22,206 bases of DNA, from NCBI GenBank assembly GCA_964436005.1, contig CAYTBK010000066.1, positions 1 through 22,206 on the forward strand, in the 5' to 3' direction. This stretch comes from JAGNHB01 sp964436005. Its GTDB lineage: Bacteria > Acidobacteriota > JAAYUB01. Every line of letters begins with the position of its first letter. The stretch's first letter is position 1. Position numbers and translations under genes: made by a program. Shown in pieces: positions 8,060 through 15,665 of the stretch. The notes beneath the pieces are model-generated. The model was not told where the DNA came from. It ran no database searches and saw only the letters and a list, made by a program, of their open reading frames with translations.

Positions 8060-8524
8060 TTACTTCCAGCTGCAATAAGGACTTTTGAGCAGGTTGGAAT
8101 TGAAGTAGCGGGGGTCGCCCGACACTTCCTCGCCGACCCAGGACGGCTTGTCGAAAGCCTGGCCCTCGGCGGAGAGCTCCACTTCGGCCACCACGAGCCC
8201 CGCGTTGTCCCCGTGGAACTCGTCCACTTCCCATACCAGGCCGGCGAAGGGGACCTTGTAGCGGGTCTTCTCGATGAGGGGGCGCTCGCAGATGTCGTCC
8301 AGCAGCGCATTGGCCTCGTCGAACGGGATTTCGTACTCGAACTCGGCGCGGGTCACCCCCACGGAGACGCCCTTGATGGTGAGGAAGCCCTTGGTCCCCG
8401 CCGTGCGGACGCGCACCACGCGTTCCTTGACGGAGGAGAGGTACCCCTGCCGGTAGGGTGTTCCCGGCACGCAGCGATAGCCCTCACCGCAGACCAGGAA
8501 CTTGCGCTCGATTTCCTTGCCCAT
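8060..8524 (-). CDS. CYTH-domain protein (triphosphate tunnel metalloenzyme)
   Basis: A 154-residue single-domain CYTH protein. The family hydrolyses inorganic triphosphate or related substrates, or makes cAMP, inside an eight-stranded tunnel with metal bound by acidic residues. The diagnostic ExExK motif is at 4-8 (EIERK). Later tunnel strands alternate charged residues: RVVRVRTAGTKGFLTIKG, EFEYEIP, EKTRYKV, WEVDEFHGDNAGLVVAEVEL. The length fits bacterial stand-alone CYTH enzymes, for which tripolyphosphatase is the common activity; that activity is inferred, not shown. An in-frame ATG 39 bases upstream was rejected because the ATG at 8524 has a GAGAGG site and begins directly before the ExExK motif. 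It starts 10 bases after the end of a second, more divergent CYTH-like gene. Confidence 0.88.
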   Translation of the reverse strand: MGKEIERKFLVCGEGYRCVPGTPYRQGYLSSVKERVVRVRTAGTKGFLTIKGVSVGVTRAEFEYEIPFDEANALLDDICERPLIEKTRYKVPFAGLVWEVDEFHGDNAGLVVAEVELSAEGQAFDKPSWVGEEVSGDPRYFNSNLLKSPYCSWK

Positions 8525-8534
8525 GGTGCACCTC

Positions 8535-9131
8535 TCAGGATGGGAGTCGGCCGAAACCGGCATGATGTTTCAGCGCGCGGACGTAGTTGATGTTTTCGTA
8601 CCCGTTCAGCCCCAGTTCGCGGACGGTGGCCATGACCCGCTGCGGGTCGGCCATCTCCACGGCGACCGTGTGGATGGGCGTGCCGTCGAACTTCAGGTAG
8701 GCGATTTCCACGATGCAGTCGTTGATGGTGAAGCCGTGGCGCTCCTTGCACACGTCCACCGCCTTCAGGTCGGGGTGCCTGCCCACGATTTCGGAGAGGA
8801 ACTGTTCGCAGGAATATTCTTCGCGCTCCTGCCGGGGCAGGGTCACGTTCCAGGACCGGCAGATGTCCGCCAGCACCGCGCGGGTCAGGGGGAACTGCGC
8901 CTTCATCACCGGGAACCACTGCTCGAGCCCGTCGGCGTTGACCTGCCGCAGTTCCTTGATGTCCATCAGCATGTCGCGGATCTTGGTGTTCTGGTCGGCG
9001 CAACGGGAGAGAATGTAGACTTCCGCGCTTTCCCGCACGGCGCCGGCGGGGTGCTTGCGGATAGCTGCCTCCGCTGCGGGCAGTGAGATTTTAAAGGTCC
9101 TCCATTCCCAGCGGGCAATGACCTGTTCCAT
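8535..9131 (-). CDS. Uncharacterised protein, divergent CYTH-like
   Basis: A 198-residue soluble protein without a signal peptide or membrane helix. It begins with an ARWEWRTF segment. It contains strands rich in alternating basic and acidic residues (TKIRDMLMDIKEL at 49-61, CKERHGFTIND at 128-138, IVEIAYLKFDG at 140-150, HTVAVEM at 154-160), the pattern expected in a triphosphate tunnel fold. The canonical ExExK motif is absent, so the assignment to the CYTH superfamily is an inference from pattern and from its neighbour, a clear CYTH gene 10 bases downstream. The ATG at 9131 has a GAGGAG site seven bases away. The reading frame stays open upstream of this ATG, but that part is antisense shadow of the sensor gene. 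It probably works with the downstream protein on polyphosphate-type substrates. Confidence 0.75.
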   Translation of the reverse strand: MEQVIARWEWRTFKISLPAAEAAIRKHPAGAVRESAEVYILSRCADQNTKIRDMLMDIKELRQVNADGLEQWFPVMKAQFPLTRAVLADICRSWNVTLPRQEREEYSCEQFLSEIVGRHPDLKAVDVCKERHGFTINDCIVEIAYLKFDGTPIHTVAVEMADPQRVMATVRELGLNGYENINYVRALKHHAGFGRLPS

Positions 9132-9199
9132 CGTGGTACTCCTCGTGATGTGTCGCCCAGGCGTCGGGAGAAGCCCGGAAAACGAAAGCGGAAAACAGG

Positions 9200-10420
9200 C
9201 TACAGGTTGGTCAAATTCATTTCGGGGTAGAGTTTGCGGGCGCATTCGGGGCAGAAGCCGTGGGTGAACTCCGCTTCCGAATGTTCCTGGATGTACGTTT
9301 CGATCTGGGCCCAGTAGCCCGCGTCGTTCCGGACCTTCTTGCAGTGGCAGCAGATGGGGATGAATCCCTTCAACGTCTTGACCTCGCCGAGGGCTTTCTC
9401 CAGTTCGGCCGTGCGGGTGGCCACCATTTGCTCGAGATTGTCCTGGTAGTTCTTCAGTTCCGCCGTCTGTTCCACGACCTTCCGGCGCAGGATCCGGTTC
9501 CAGGCGAAAACGCCGGCCAGGATCAGGGCCAGCGTGCCCAGGCCGGCCAGGCCGGCCAGCCAGATCCGCCGGTCCCGGTAGATGGGCACAAAGCGGAGAT
9601 TGAACCAGCGGTCGCGGATTTCCTCCCGTTCGGCCAGGGAGATGCGGTTCATGCCCTTGTCCAGTATGCTCTGCAGGATGGGCAGGCCGCGACGGGTGGC
9701 CAGGCACAGGAGGAAGGGGTAGTCGGTCTGCCCGGCGAAACGCAAATTGGTGAAACCCTTCTCCTGGATCAGGTAGGTGGCGGTGTCCAGTTCCATCACC
9801 GTGGCGTCCACTTCCCCGGCGGAAACTTTCTCCAGGGCCGTCATTTCGGCGTCCACCGGAACGATGGTCACCGCCGGATAATCGCGGTGGATCCAGTTCT
9901 CCAGGATGTAGCCCTGCACGATGGCCGTCCGCCAACCGGTCATGTCACCCAGGGTGAGCGACCCGGGGCGGTCTTTCCGCACGACGATGATGTTGGCCGA
10001 GACGTGGTAGGGGAACGTGAAGTTCAGGAAGGCCCTTCGTTCCGGGGTGTTCACGATGGAGGTGACGGCGTCGAACTCCCCGTTCCGGGCCCGCCGGACC
10101 ATCTCGTCCCAGCTGGCGGTCTGGACGATCTGGAAGCGGAACCCGAACATCTCCTCGATGCGGTGGATGTACTCCGCCGTGATGCCACAGTAGCGTCCGC
10201 TCCCGTCGAAAAAATCCTTGGGCGGGTACTCGGGCGCCGGGGCCAGCCGGATTTTTCCGCTGTGGGCCGCCAGCCAGGCCTTCTCTTCCGGTGCCAGTTC
10301 CAGGGAAAGGGGGTTGACGACGGAAGGACGGAACAGCTGGAAGGCCAGCCAGCCGACCAGGCCGGCTAGGGCGAGGCTGGCCAGAATCCAGCGGAATTTT
10401 CGGGGATGCCGGCCCGCCAT
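9200..10420 (-). CDS. Membrane sensor with SBP_bac_3 domain and C-terminal four-Cys module
   Basis: A 406-residue protein. Residues 11-29 form a membrane segment. Residues 40-280 are a family 3 extracellular solute-binding domain (for example GSGRYCGITAEYIHRI, FDAVTSIVNTPERRAFLNFTFPY), as in amino-acid-binding sensors. A second membrane helix spans 286-306. A coiled coil (311-350) then leads to a short cytoplasmic module with C357xxC360 and C390xxC393, containing KKVRNDAGYW, QIETYIQEHS and HGFCPEC. This module recurs at the ends of bacterial signalling proteins and is probably a metal-binding element; its function is not established. There is no kinase, GGDEF or chemoreceptor output. The ATG at 10420 is five bases after the murA stop, so it is very likely cotranscribed with murA. 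Confidence 0.85.
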   Translation of the reverse strand: MAGRHPRKFRWILASLALAGLVGWLAFQLFRPSVVNPLSLELAPEEKAWLAAHSGKIRLAPAPEYPPKDFFDGSGRYCGITAEYIHRIEEMFGFRFQIVQTASWDEMVRRARNGEFDAVTSIVNTPERRAFLNFTFPYHVSANIIVVRKDRPGSLTLGDMTGWRTAIVQGYILENWIHRDYPAVTIVPVDAEMTALEKVSAGEVDATVMELDTATYLIQEKGFTNLRFAGQTDYPFLLCLATRRGLPILQSILDKGMNRISLAEREEIRDRWFNLRFVPIYRDRRIWLAGLAGLGTLALILAGVFAWNRILRRKVVEQTAELKNYQDNLEQMVATRTAELEKALGEVKTLKGFIPICCHCKKVRNDAGYWAQIETYIQEHSEAEFTHGFCPECARKLYPEMNLTNL

Positions 10421-10425
10421 GGCCT

Positions 10426-11709
10426 TCAGCAGCGCTCGATGCGGGCGCCGAGGGCGCGCAGTTTTTCGTCGATGCGCTCGTAGCCGCGGTCGATCTGGGC
10501 GATGTTGCGGATGATGGACTCGCCGTCCGCCGCCAGGGCGGCCAGGACGAGCGCCATGCCGGCCCGGATGTCGGGGCTGTCGATCTTCTCGCCGCGCAGC
10601 CGGCGCGGCCCCTGCACGATGCAGCGGTGCGGATCGCACAGAACGATGTGCGCCCCCATGGCCACCAGTTTGTCGATGAAGAACATCCGGCTGGGGTACA
10701 TCCAGTCGTGGAAGAGGATGTTCCCGCGGCACTGGGTGGCCGTGACGATGGCGATGCTCATGAGATCGGTGGGAAAGGCCGGCCAGGGCATGACGCACAC
10801 TTCCGGGATGGTTCCCACGAATTCCGTCTCGACGGTCAGGGACTGCCCCGAGGGGAGGTACAGGTCGTCGCCCTCAGTTTCCCACCGCACGCCCAGGCGG
10901 GCGAAAACCATGCGGATCATGTCCAGGAAACGTGCTCCCGCGTTGTGGATGCGGATGCTGCCCCCGGTCACGGCCGCGGCGCCGATGAAGCTGACCACCT
11001 CGAGATAGTCGGTGCTCACGGTGAACTCGCCGCCGTGCAGGCGCTCCACCCCGTCGATGGTGAGGGTGTTGGAGCCGATGCCCTCGATCCGGGCGCCGAG
11101 GGTGTTCAGGAAGTGGCAGAGCTCCTGGACGTGCGGCTCGGAGGCGGCGTTCCGCAGGATAGTCCGGCCCTGGGCCCGGGAGGCGGCCATGATGGCGTTT
11201 TCAGTGGCCGTCACGCTGGCCTCGTCGAGGAGGATGTCGGCCCCGCGCAGGCGGTCGGCCTGGAAGACGAAGACGTTGCTGGAGCGGTCGTAGGCGGCGC
11301 CGGCCCCGAGCATCCGGAGGGCCAGGATGTGCGTGTCCACCCGTCGGCGCCCGATGACGTCCCCGCCCGGCGGGGGGAGCCGCAGCCCGCCGCAGCGCGC
11401 TGTCATGGGCCCGGCCAGCAGGATGGACCCGCGGATCTTGCGGCACAGCTCGGGTTCGAGGTCGGATGGCGAGATGCGGTCGGCCTGGATGCGCCAGGTG
11501 TGGGCGTCTTCGGCCTGGATGGAAACACCGAGGCTTTCCAGCAGGGCCCGCATGGACCGGACGTCCTGGATGTCCGGCAGGTTGCGCAGCACGACGGGCT
11601 CGTCGGTGAGCAGGCAGGCCGCCAGGAGGGGCAGGGCGGCATTCTTGTTGCCGGAGGGCGTCACCTCTCCGTGCAGCGGTGTTCCGCCGTGAATGATGAA
11701 CTGATCCAT
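10426..11709 (-). CDS. murA: UDP-N-acetylglucosamine 1-carboxyvinyltransferase (MurA), Cys-to-Asp variant
   Basis: A 427-residue EPT-family enzyme that transfers enolpyruvate from PEP to UDP-GlcNAc, the first committed step of peptidoglycan synthesis in the cytoplasm. Length and motifs fit MurA: SGNKNAALP with K22, GPMTARCGG, FPTDL with D315 (general base equivalent) and DIRAGMALVLAAL with R382. The catalytic cysteine of the PGGCxIG loop is replaced by D117 (PPGGDVIGRRRVD). Known Asp-type enzymes, such as those of mycobacteria and chlamydiae, are active but insensitive to fosfomycin. The start at 11709 has a near-perfect AAGGAGG site and begins at the usual MDQF-like N-terminus. An extended minus-10 promoter lies upstream. 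A membrane sensor gene follows after five bases. Confidence 0.95.
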   Translation of the reverse strand: MDQFIIHGGTPLHGEVTPSGNKNAALPLLAACLLTDEPVVLRNLPDIQDVRSMRALLESLGVSIQAEDAHTWRIQADRISPSDLEPELCRKIRGSILLAGPMTARCGGLRLPPPGGDVIGRRRVDTHILALRMLGAGAAYDRSSNVFVFQADRLRGADILLDEASVTATENAIMAASRAQGRTILRNAASEPHVQELCHFLNTLGARIEGIGSNTLTIDGVERLHGGEFTVSTDYLEVVSFIGAAAVTGGSIRIHNAGARFLDMIRMVFARLGVRWETEGDDLYLPSGQSLTVETEFVGTIPEVCVMPWPAFPTDLMSIAIVTATQCRGNILFHDWMYPSRMFFIDKLVAMGAHIVLCDPHRCIVQGPRRLRGEKIDSPDIRAGMALVLAALAADGESIIRNIAQIDRGYERIDEKLRALGARIERC

Positions 11710-11816
11710 AAGGCCTCCTTGATTCGCTCCGGCCTGGGCGCCGCTCGTGCTTCCCCGAGCGCCGGACCGGATTGTTCGCGTGGCGGAAAGGGCGGTGGCG
11801 CATCGGGATTGGCGGC

Positions 11817-11847
11817 ATTGTACCATGGCGGGCGCCGGATTTGGCAA
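11817..11847 (-). promoter_or_regulatory. Extended minus-10 promoter of murA
   Basis: On the minus strand the element TGGTACAAT gives an extended minus-10, with TTGCCA 19 bases further upstream. The resulting leader of about 100 bases contains a small perfect hairpin (arms 11742-11747 and 11756-11761). Confidence 0.5.
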
Positions 11848-11920
11848 GCACTGCGTCAGGGGAGGAGAAAAGCGGGGAAAGCGGCGAAAATCAGGCCGTG
11901 CGGAAACCGTCCCGATGGCT

Positions 11921-11926
11921 TATAAT
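11921..11926 (+). promoter_or_regulatory. Minus-10 box of the bactofilin promoter
   Basis: A perfect TATAAT about 60 bases before the bactofilin ATG. No good minus-35 box is found at 16-18 bases upstream, so an activator or another recognition element may be needed. Confidence 0.45.
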
Positions 11927-11987
11927 GCCCGGACCCGTTAGAAGGTGCCGCCGGGGCGAGGCGGACAACTCCCGTGCAGAGGTCAGC

Positions 11988-12428
11988 ATGAGCTTGTTCA
12001 AAAAAGGCGCTTCCGCCAACGAGATGCAACCTGTTCCCGATATGCGCCTGGCAGCCGGTCCGGAGACGGCGCCGGCGAAAAACCACGTTCCGGCGACGCC
12101 GGGCGCTTCCCACCTGGGCAAGAGCGTGAAGATCGTCGGCACCATCGCGGGGGAGGAGGACCTTTCCCTGGACTGCCGCGTCGAGGGGAACGTTTCGGCC
12201 TCCCGCGCGGTGCTCATCGGCGCCAACGGCATCATCCAGGGCGAAGTCGCGGGCGACTCCGTCACCGTGCTGGGCCACGTCATCGGCAACATCACCGCCA
12301 AGCAGAAGGTGATCCTCAAGCCGAGCGCCAAGGTGGAGGGCAACATTTACTGCGTGAGCTTCGTGGTCAACGAGGGCGCCTCCTTCGAGGGGAACATCCA
12401 GATGCGCGCCCCCGGTTCGGACGCGTAA
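11988..12428 (+). CDS. Bactofilin family cytoskeletal protein
   Basis: A 146-residue polymer-forming protein. Bactofilins assemble without nucleotide into filaments at the inner membrane and organise local cell-wall synthesis or cell shape. A disordered, Pro/Ala-rich N-terminus (1-44) precedes the beta-helical domain (about 45-137). Short repeated strands with the rhythm SVKIVGTIAGEEDLSLDCRV, ANGIIQGEVAGDSVTVLGHV, GNITAKQKVILKPSAKVEGN are typical of the family. The ATG at 11988 is preceded by AGAGGT at good spacing, and the MSLFKK N-terminus resembles the membrane-targeting ends of other bactofilins. It is divergent from murA across a 278-base region, which fits a wall-related role. Two hairpins lie after its stop. 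Confidence 0.93.
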   Translation: MSLFKKGASANEMQPVPDMRLAAGPETAPAKNHVPATPGASHLGKSVKIVGTIAGEEDLSLDCRVEGNVSASRAVLIGANGIIQGEVAGDSVTVLGHVIGNITAKQKVILKPSAKVEGNIYCVSFVVNEGASFEGNIQMRAPGSDA

Positions 12429-12454
12429 AAAGAAGGCGCGGTCCGTTCCGCGCC
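12427..12454 (-). terminator. Second hairpin terminator for the VIT-VWA gene
   Basis: A 7-bp stem (GGCGCGG at 12435-12441 with CCGCGCC at 12448-12454) is followed on the minus strand by TTCTTTTT, which overlaps the bactofilin stop codon. In the plus direction the tail is only CCCTTC, so it is weaker for bactofilin. Confidence 0.5.
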
Positions 12455-12470
12455 CCCTTCGTCCGCCATG

Positions 12471-12496
12471 AAAACGCCGCGGCGGTTCCGCCGCGG
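12471..12496 (-). terminator. Hairpin terminator for the VIT-VWA gene
   Basis: A GC-only perfect stem (CCGCGGCGG at 12477-12485 with CCGCCGCGG at 12488-12496) begins 17 bases after the stop codon and is followed on the minus strand by CGTTTTC. The convergent arrangement with bactofilin fits termination here. Confidence 0.6.
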
Positions 12497-12513
12497 TGCT
12501 GCCGTGATTGCCC

Positions 12514-15462
12514 TCAGAACGTGACTTCCCCCACCTTGAACGTATCCTTGGCGCCTTTCAGCCGCAGCGTCAAGGACTTGCGCTTTTCCGTGGGCCGGCC
12601 GTAGTCGGTGTAGACGTCCACCTGGAGCGTCACCGGCCCCTGCAGCGTCTGGGCCCGCTCCCCGTAGTAGTTCACTTCAATGGCATAGGCTCCGTGCACG
12701 GCCCGGTGGAGGCAGTACTCCTCGGGGCCGTAGCCCTGGGTGAAGTCCCGGGAAACCAGCCCCCCGATTTCCGTCCGGTTGTTGTTGTACATGGCTTTTT
12801 CGCCGGACGGCTCGGTCACCCAGAGATCCATGTCGGTCAGGTCGGCGTCCCAGGTCAGGACGATGCGCACGTCGAGGTCGAGCAGCTTCACCAGGCGGGC
12901 GTCCAGCGGGATTTCCGTCACGCCGGCGGCCTTCGCCCTGGGGATCATGGCGTTGAGTTCCATGAGGGCGATCACCTCGATCTCGTCGAAGCGGTCCCAC
13001 TTGTTCATGACGACGTGGGCCAGGAGTTCCATGGCCCGGGCCCAAACGCCGGTGCGGCCGAGGACCAGGGCCAGGTCGCGCCAGGACTGGGGTTCCTCCG
13101 GGCGGAGGCGCAGGACTTCCTCGAAGCAGGCCGCCGCCGCCGCCAGGCGCTCCGCCTGGGCCAACCGGTGGGCCATGACCCGCAGCAGGGCGGGGTTCTC
13201 CAGGTCGAGCTCGGCCACGTTGGAGAGGATCCTGACCGCCAGGTCGTTTTCCTGGCGGGAGAAGAAGAACTCGGCGCAGTCCAGGAAGAAGGCGGGCGTT
13301 CCCTTGTTGGCCTTCCGCTCCTGGAGGTAGGCGGTGTAGGCCTCGGCCGGCGGGGCGGTCTTGAGGGCTTTCAGGTACGGGGTGTCGGGATCCCAGAAGC
13401 CCACGGCGATGGTGGGCTCGGGCCGGGATTTGTCGGCGGAGACCGACTTGGTCTTTTCGTCCGCGGCACTTTCTCCCTGCACCATCCCGTCCGTATCCGC
13501 CCGGGCGTCGGTGGCCACGGCCTCCGGCATCGCTTCCTCGGCGGCCTGCGCCGGCGCCGGGCTGGGGCGCGCCGTGGGCGGGGGCGGGGGAGCCGCCGTC
13601 CCGCTCCCGGCGGCCGTCTCGCGGGCGGCGGCCCGCTTTTTGGACGATTTGCCCCAGCCGGACGGCGGCGCCTTGAACTCGGTGTTCCACCACTCCACCC
13701 GGCTCCGCCAAAGGGAGCGGACGTGATCGATCTTGGCCTCGCGCTCTCGGCCCGCGGCCGCTTGCCGCTCCTCGACCCGCCGTTCGAATTCGGCGCGCAT
13801 GTCCGGCAGGGAACGGGGGGGGGCGATGCCGTGCTCCAGGTACTGCTCGAGGTTCTCCAGCACGAGGAGGGACGTGCCCGGCGTGGCCAGGCCGTATTTC
13901 TTGCCGGTTTCCACGATGGCGCGCTCGTTCTTCCGGGCGAACACGGAGAGTTCCTCCACCTTCTTCTGGGCCCACCAGACCATCAGCAGGTCGCCTTCCG
14001 GCGCGTCGCTCCTCCGGACGGTGAACGTCTCGCGTTTCTGTACTTTTCCGCCGCGGCCGTAGGAAAGGGTCACCCGGGCGGAATCCCCTTCCAGCCGGCC
14101 GACCAGGTTGAACCGGCCATGCACGGGCGCGGAGCACGAGGGGTAGGTCGCCGAAACGGTCCCCTCGGCCGTGGCGGCGATGAACTGGAAGGCCTCCTTC
14201 TCCAGGCCGCCGAGGATTTCGGGGTCGGACAGCTTCTTCAGGTTGAAGTAGTCCCCGCCCGTCTTCACGGCCAGCCAGCGGAGGAAGGCGTGGTCGGCCC
14301 TGGCGTCGTCGGTGAAGGCCAGCAGCGGGGCGTTGAATTCCGAGGGGGCTTCCTGACCGAAGTTGGAGAGCCCGTCGCTGAACAGGAAGTATGCGTCGGG
14401 TTTGTTCGCCTCGGGGAGGGGGACCAGGGCGCCTATGCCGGTGCCGCCGTCGTACGTGCAGTTCCGGAGGGCGTCCAGGAGTTCCCGGGCATCGCCGTTG
14501 CGGACGGTGAACAGCTTCGGCGCCTGGGGGGCGTCGCGGAAGAACACGAGTTCCACCTCGACGGGCGAGGACGCCCGGCTTCGGAAGAAAGCCTCCAGCA
14601 GGGCCAGTTCCCGCCGGTGATCTCCGTCTCTCGAGCCGGAGGCGTCCCAGTACAGCCCCAGCCGGCGGAGGGGCGTCCGGGCGCCGGTGGCCGGGGGGGT
14701 CGGGAAATCGTTGATGGAGAAGTAGGTGTACCCGTCGGACCCTTTCATCGTCTGTACCCGGCGGGCTTCCTGCCCGGGCAGCTCGATCTCCAGGTCTTCG
14801 GCCAGGGTGGCGTCGGCGAGTTTTGTCTCCGCGGTGAAGCCTTCCCGCCAGGGAGCGAAGGCGAGGGCGCCCATTTTTCCCCGGACGACCCGGGGGGCGA
14901 CGTCCGTCTTCATGACCTCCAGGCGCAGGGAGAATTCCTTGAGCGAGCGGGGAAAGCGCAACGGCAGGAAGAAGAGGGTTTTCCCCTCTCGGGTCGCCAC
15001 CTCGGAGAGCACGCTCACGCGGACCGTTCGCGTCCCCTTCGGCGGAACGGGGTAGACCCGGGTGCGGAAGTTGTTCCCCCGGGTCATTTCCACCAACCCC
15101 GGGTCGACCCCCTTGCGGACTTCCTTCTCGAAGACCACCCGGGCCTTTTCCTTTTCCACGGCCACGCCGTCCACCAGGACGCCGTTCACGTCCAGGGCGT
15201 AGCCGCTCACCAGGGCCCCCTCGGGCAGCGGGAACTGGAGGTCGCCTTCCAGCACGCGGTTGTGCGGGTTGTAGAAGACCATGGTCATCCGGGTTTCGGC
15301 CACGAAACCGTGGATGAGTGTTTCCACCTTCAGGCTCTGCACGGAGATCGTTTCGGTCGCCCCGTCCACCTTGACCAGGAGGACCGGCTCCTCCGCCTGG
15401 GCGAGGGCCGAACCGCCGAACAGGAACCATAACGACAGGCAGCACGTGATGACTTTGATCAT
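12514..15462 (-). CDS. Secreted VIT and von Willebrand factor A domain protein with DUF2135-like C-terminus
   Basis: A 982-residue exported protein. Residues 1-21 are a signal peptide ending in SALA. A VIT domain covers about 25-155 (conserved FYNPHNRVLEGDLQFPLPEG and EKARVVFEKEV). The VWA domain covers about 266-430 with a complete metal site: D273-S275-S277 (DASGS), T341 and D363 (FSDG). A segment with YGLATPGTSLLVLENLEQYL (523-542) is characteristic of VIT-VWA proteins. A Pro/Ala-rich low-complexity linker (600-690) is followed by TPR-like helices (about 700-820) and a C-terminal beta domain resembling DUF2135 (ADLTDMDLWVTEPSGEKAMY, YGPEEYCLHRA). The role is probably adhesion or protein binding in the envelope; the ligand is unknown. 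The ATG at 15462 has AAGGAG seven bases upstream. It is monocistronic with its own promoter and terminator. Confidence 0.92.
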   Translation of the reverse strand: MIKVITCCLSLWFLFGGSALAQAEEPVLLVKVDGATETISVQSLKVETLIHGFVAETRMTMVFYNPHNRVLEGDLQFPLPEGALVSGYALDVNGVLVDGVAVEKEKARVVFEKEVRKGVDPGLVEMTRGNNFRTRVYPVPPKGTRTVRVSVLSEVATREGKTLFFLPLRFPRSLKEFSLRLEVMKTDVAPRVVRGKMGALAFAPWREGFTAETKLADATLAEDLEIELPGQEARRVQTMKGSDGYTYFSINDFPTPPATGARTPLRRLGLYWDASGSRDGDHRRELALLEAFFRSRASSPVEVELVFFRDAPQAPKLFTVRNGDARELLDALRNCTYDGGTGIGALVPLPEANKPDAYFLFSDGLSNFGQEAPSEFNAPLLAFTDDARADHAFLRWLAVKTGGDYFNLKKLSDPEILGGLEKEAFQFIAATAEGTVSATYPSCSAPVHGRFNLVGRLEGDSARVTLSYGRGGKVQKRETFTVRRSDAPEGDLLMVWWAQKKVEELSVFARKNERAIVETGKKYGLATPGTSLLVLENLEQYLEHGIAPPRSLPDMRAEFERRVEERQAAAGREREAKIDHVRSLWRSRVEWWNTEFKAPPSGWGKSSKKRAAARETAAGSGTAAPPPPPTARPSPAPAQAAEEAMPEAVATDARADTDGMVQGESAADEKTKSVSADKSRPEPTIAVGFWDPDTPYLKALKTAPPAEAYTAYLQERKANKGTPAFFLDCAEFFFSRQENDLAVRILSNVAELDLENPALLRVMAHRLAQAERLAAAAACFEEVLRLRPEEPQSWRDLALVLGRTGVWARAMELLAHVVMNKWDRFDEIEVIALMELNAMIPRAKAAGVTEIPLDARLVKLLDLDVRIVLTWDADLTDMDLWVTEPSGEKAMYNNNRTEIGGLVSRDFTQGYGPEEYCLHRAVHGAYAIEVNYYGERAQTLQGPVTLQVDVYTDYGRPTEKRKSLTLRLKGAKDTFKVGEVTF

Positions 15463-15489
15463 GGCGCGTCTCCTTGTGGTTGTGCAGGC

Positions 15490-15517
15490 ATTGTATCCTG
15501 CCGCGATCCAATTTCAA
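15490..15517 (-). promoter_or_regulatory. Promoter of the VIT-VWA gene
   Basis: On the minus strand TTGAAA and TACAAT (each 5 of 6 matches) are 16 bases apart, 27 bases before the ATG at 15462. Confidence 0.55.
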
Positions 15518-15619
15518 CGACGAATGCGGCCGCAGGAACTTGCGGGAATAATGGCGCCGGGAGCGTCCGGCCGTCGGCGCCCCGTTCCGGGCCTTCGCCG
15601 GGCAGGCCCGGCAACACGC

Positions 15620-15647
15620 TTGACCTGTTGTTCATTCAGCATATAAT
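15620..15647 (+). promoter_or_regulatory. Strong sigma70-like promoter of the hemerythrin operon
   Basis: TTGACC (5 of 6) and a perfect TATAAT are 16 bases apart. Predicted transcription starts near 15654, giving a leader of about 65 bases. The spacer and minus-10 box lie inside a perfect inverted repeat (15625-15656). Confidence 0.7.
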
Positions 15648-15656
15648 GAACAACAG
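15625..15656. promoter_or_regulatory. Perfect 12-bp inverted repeat, likely operator
   Basis: The arm CTGTTGTTCATT (15625-15636) and its exact reverse complement (15645-15656) flank an 8-base centre. The element covers the promoter spacer, minus-10 box and probable start site, the usual place for a repressor dimer. It does not match the FNR, LexA or PurR consensus known to me. Confidence 0.65.
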
Positions 15657-15665
15657 AGAAAACAG

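Noticed and set aside
8012..8310. Upstream extension of the frames leading into the broken radical-SAM gene.
   Set aside because: These codons are antisense-free but out of frame with the CYTH gene on the same strand and show no coding signal; the ATG at 7933 with its GGGGAGGGGA site is the better start.
12508..15432. A 974-codon plus-strand open frame opposite the VIT-VWA gene.
   Set aside because: Same antisense effect of high GC; no recognisable motif, no ribosome site, and the minus-strand frame has a signal peptide and complete domains.
15625..15656. LexA or FNR site at the hemerythrin promoter.
   Set aside because: The arms do not give CTG-N10-CAG at LexA spacing, GAAC-N4-GTTC, or TTGAT-N4-ATCAA; only an unassigned palindrome is supported.
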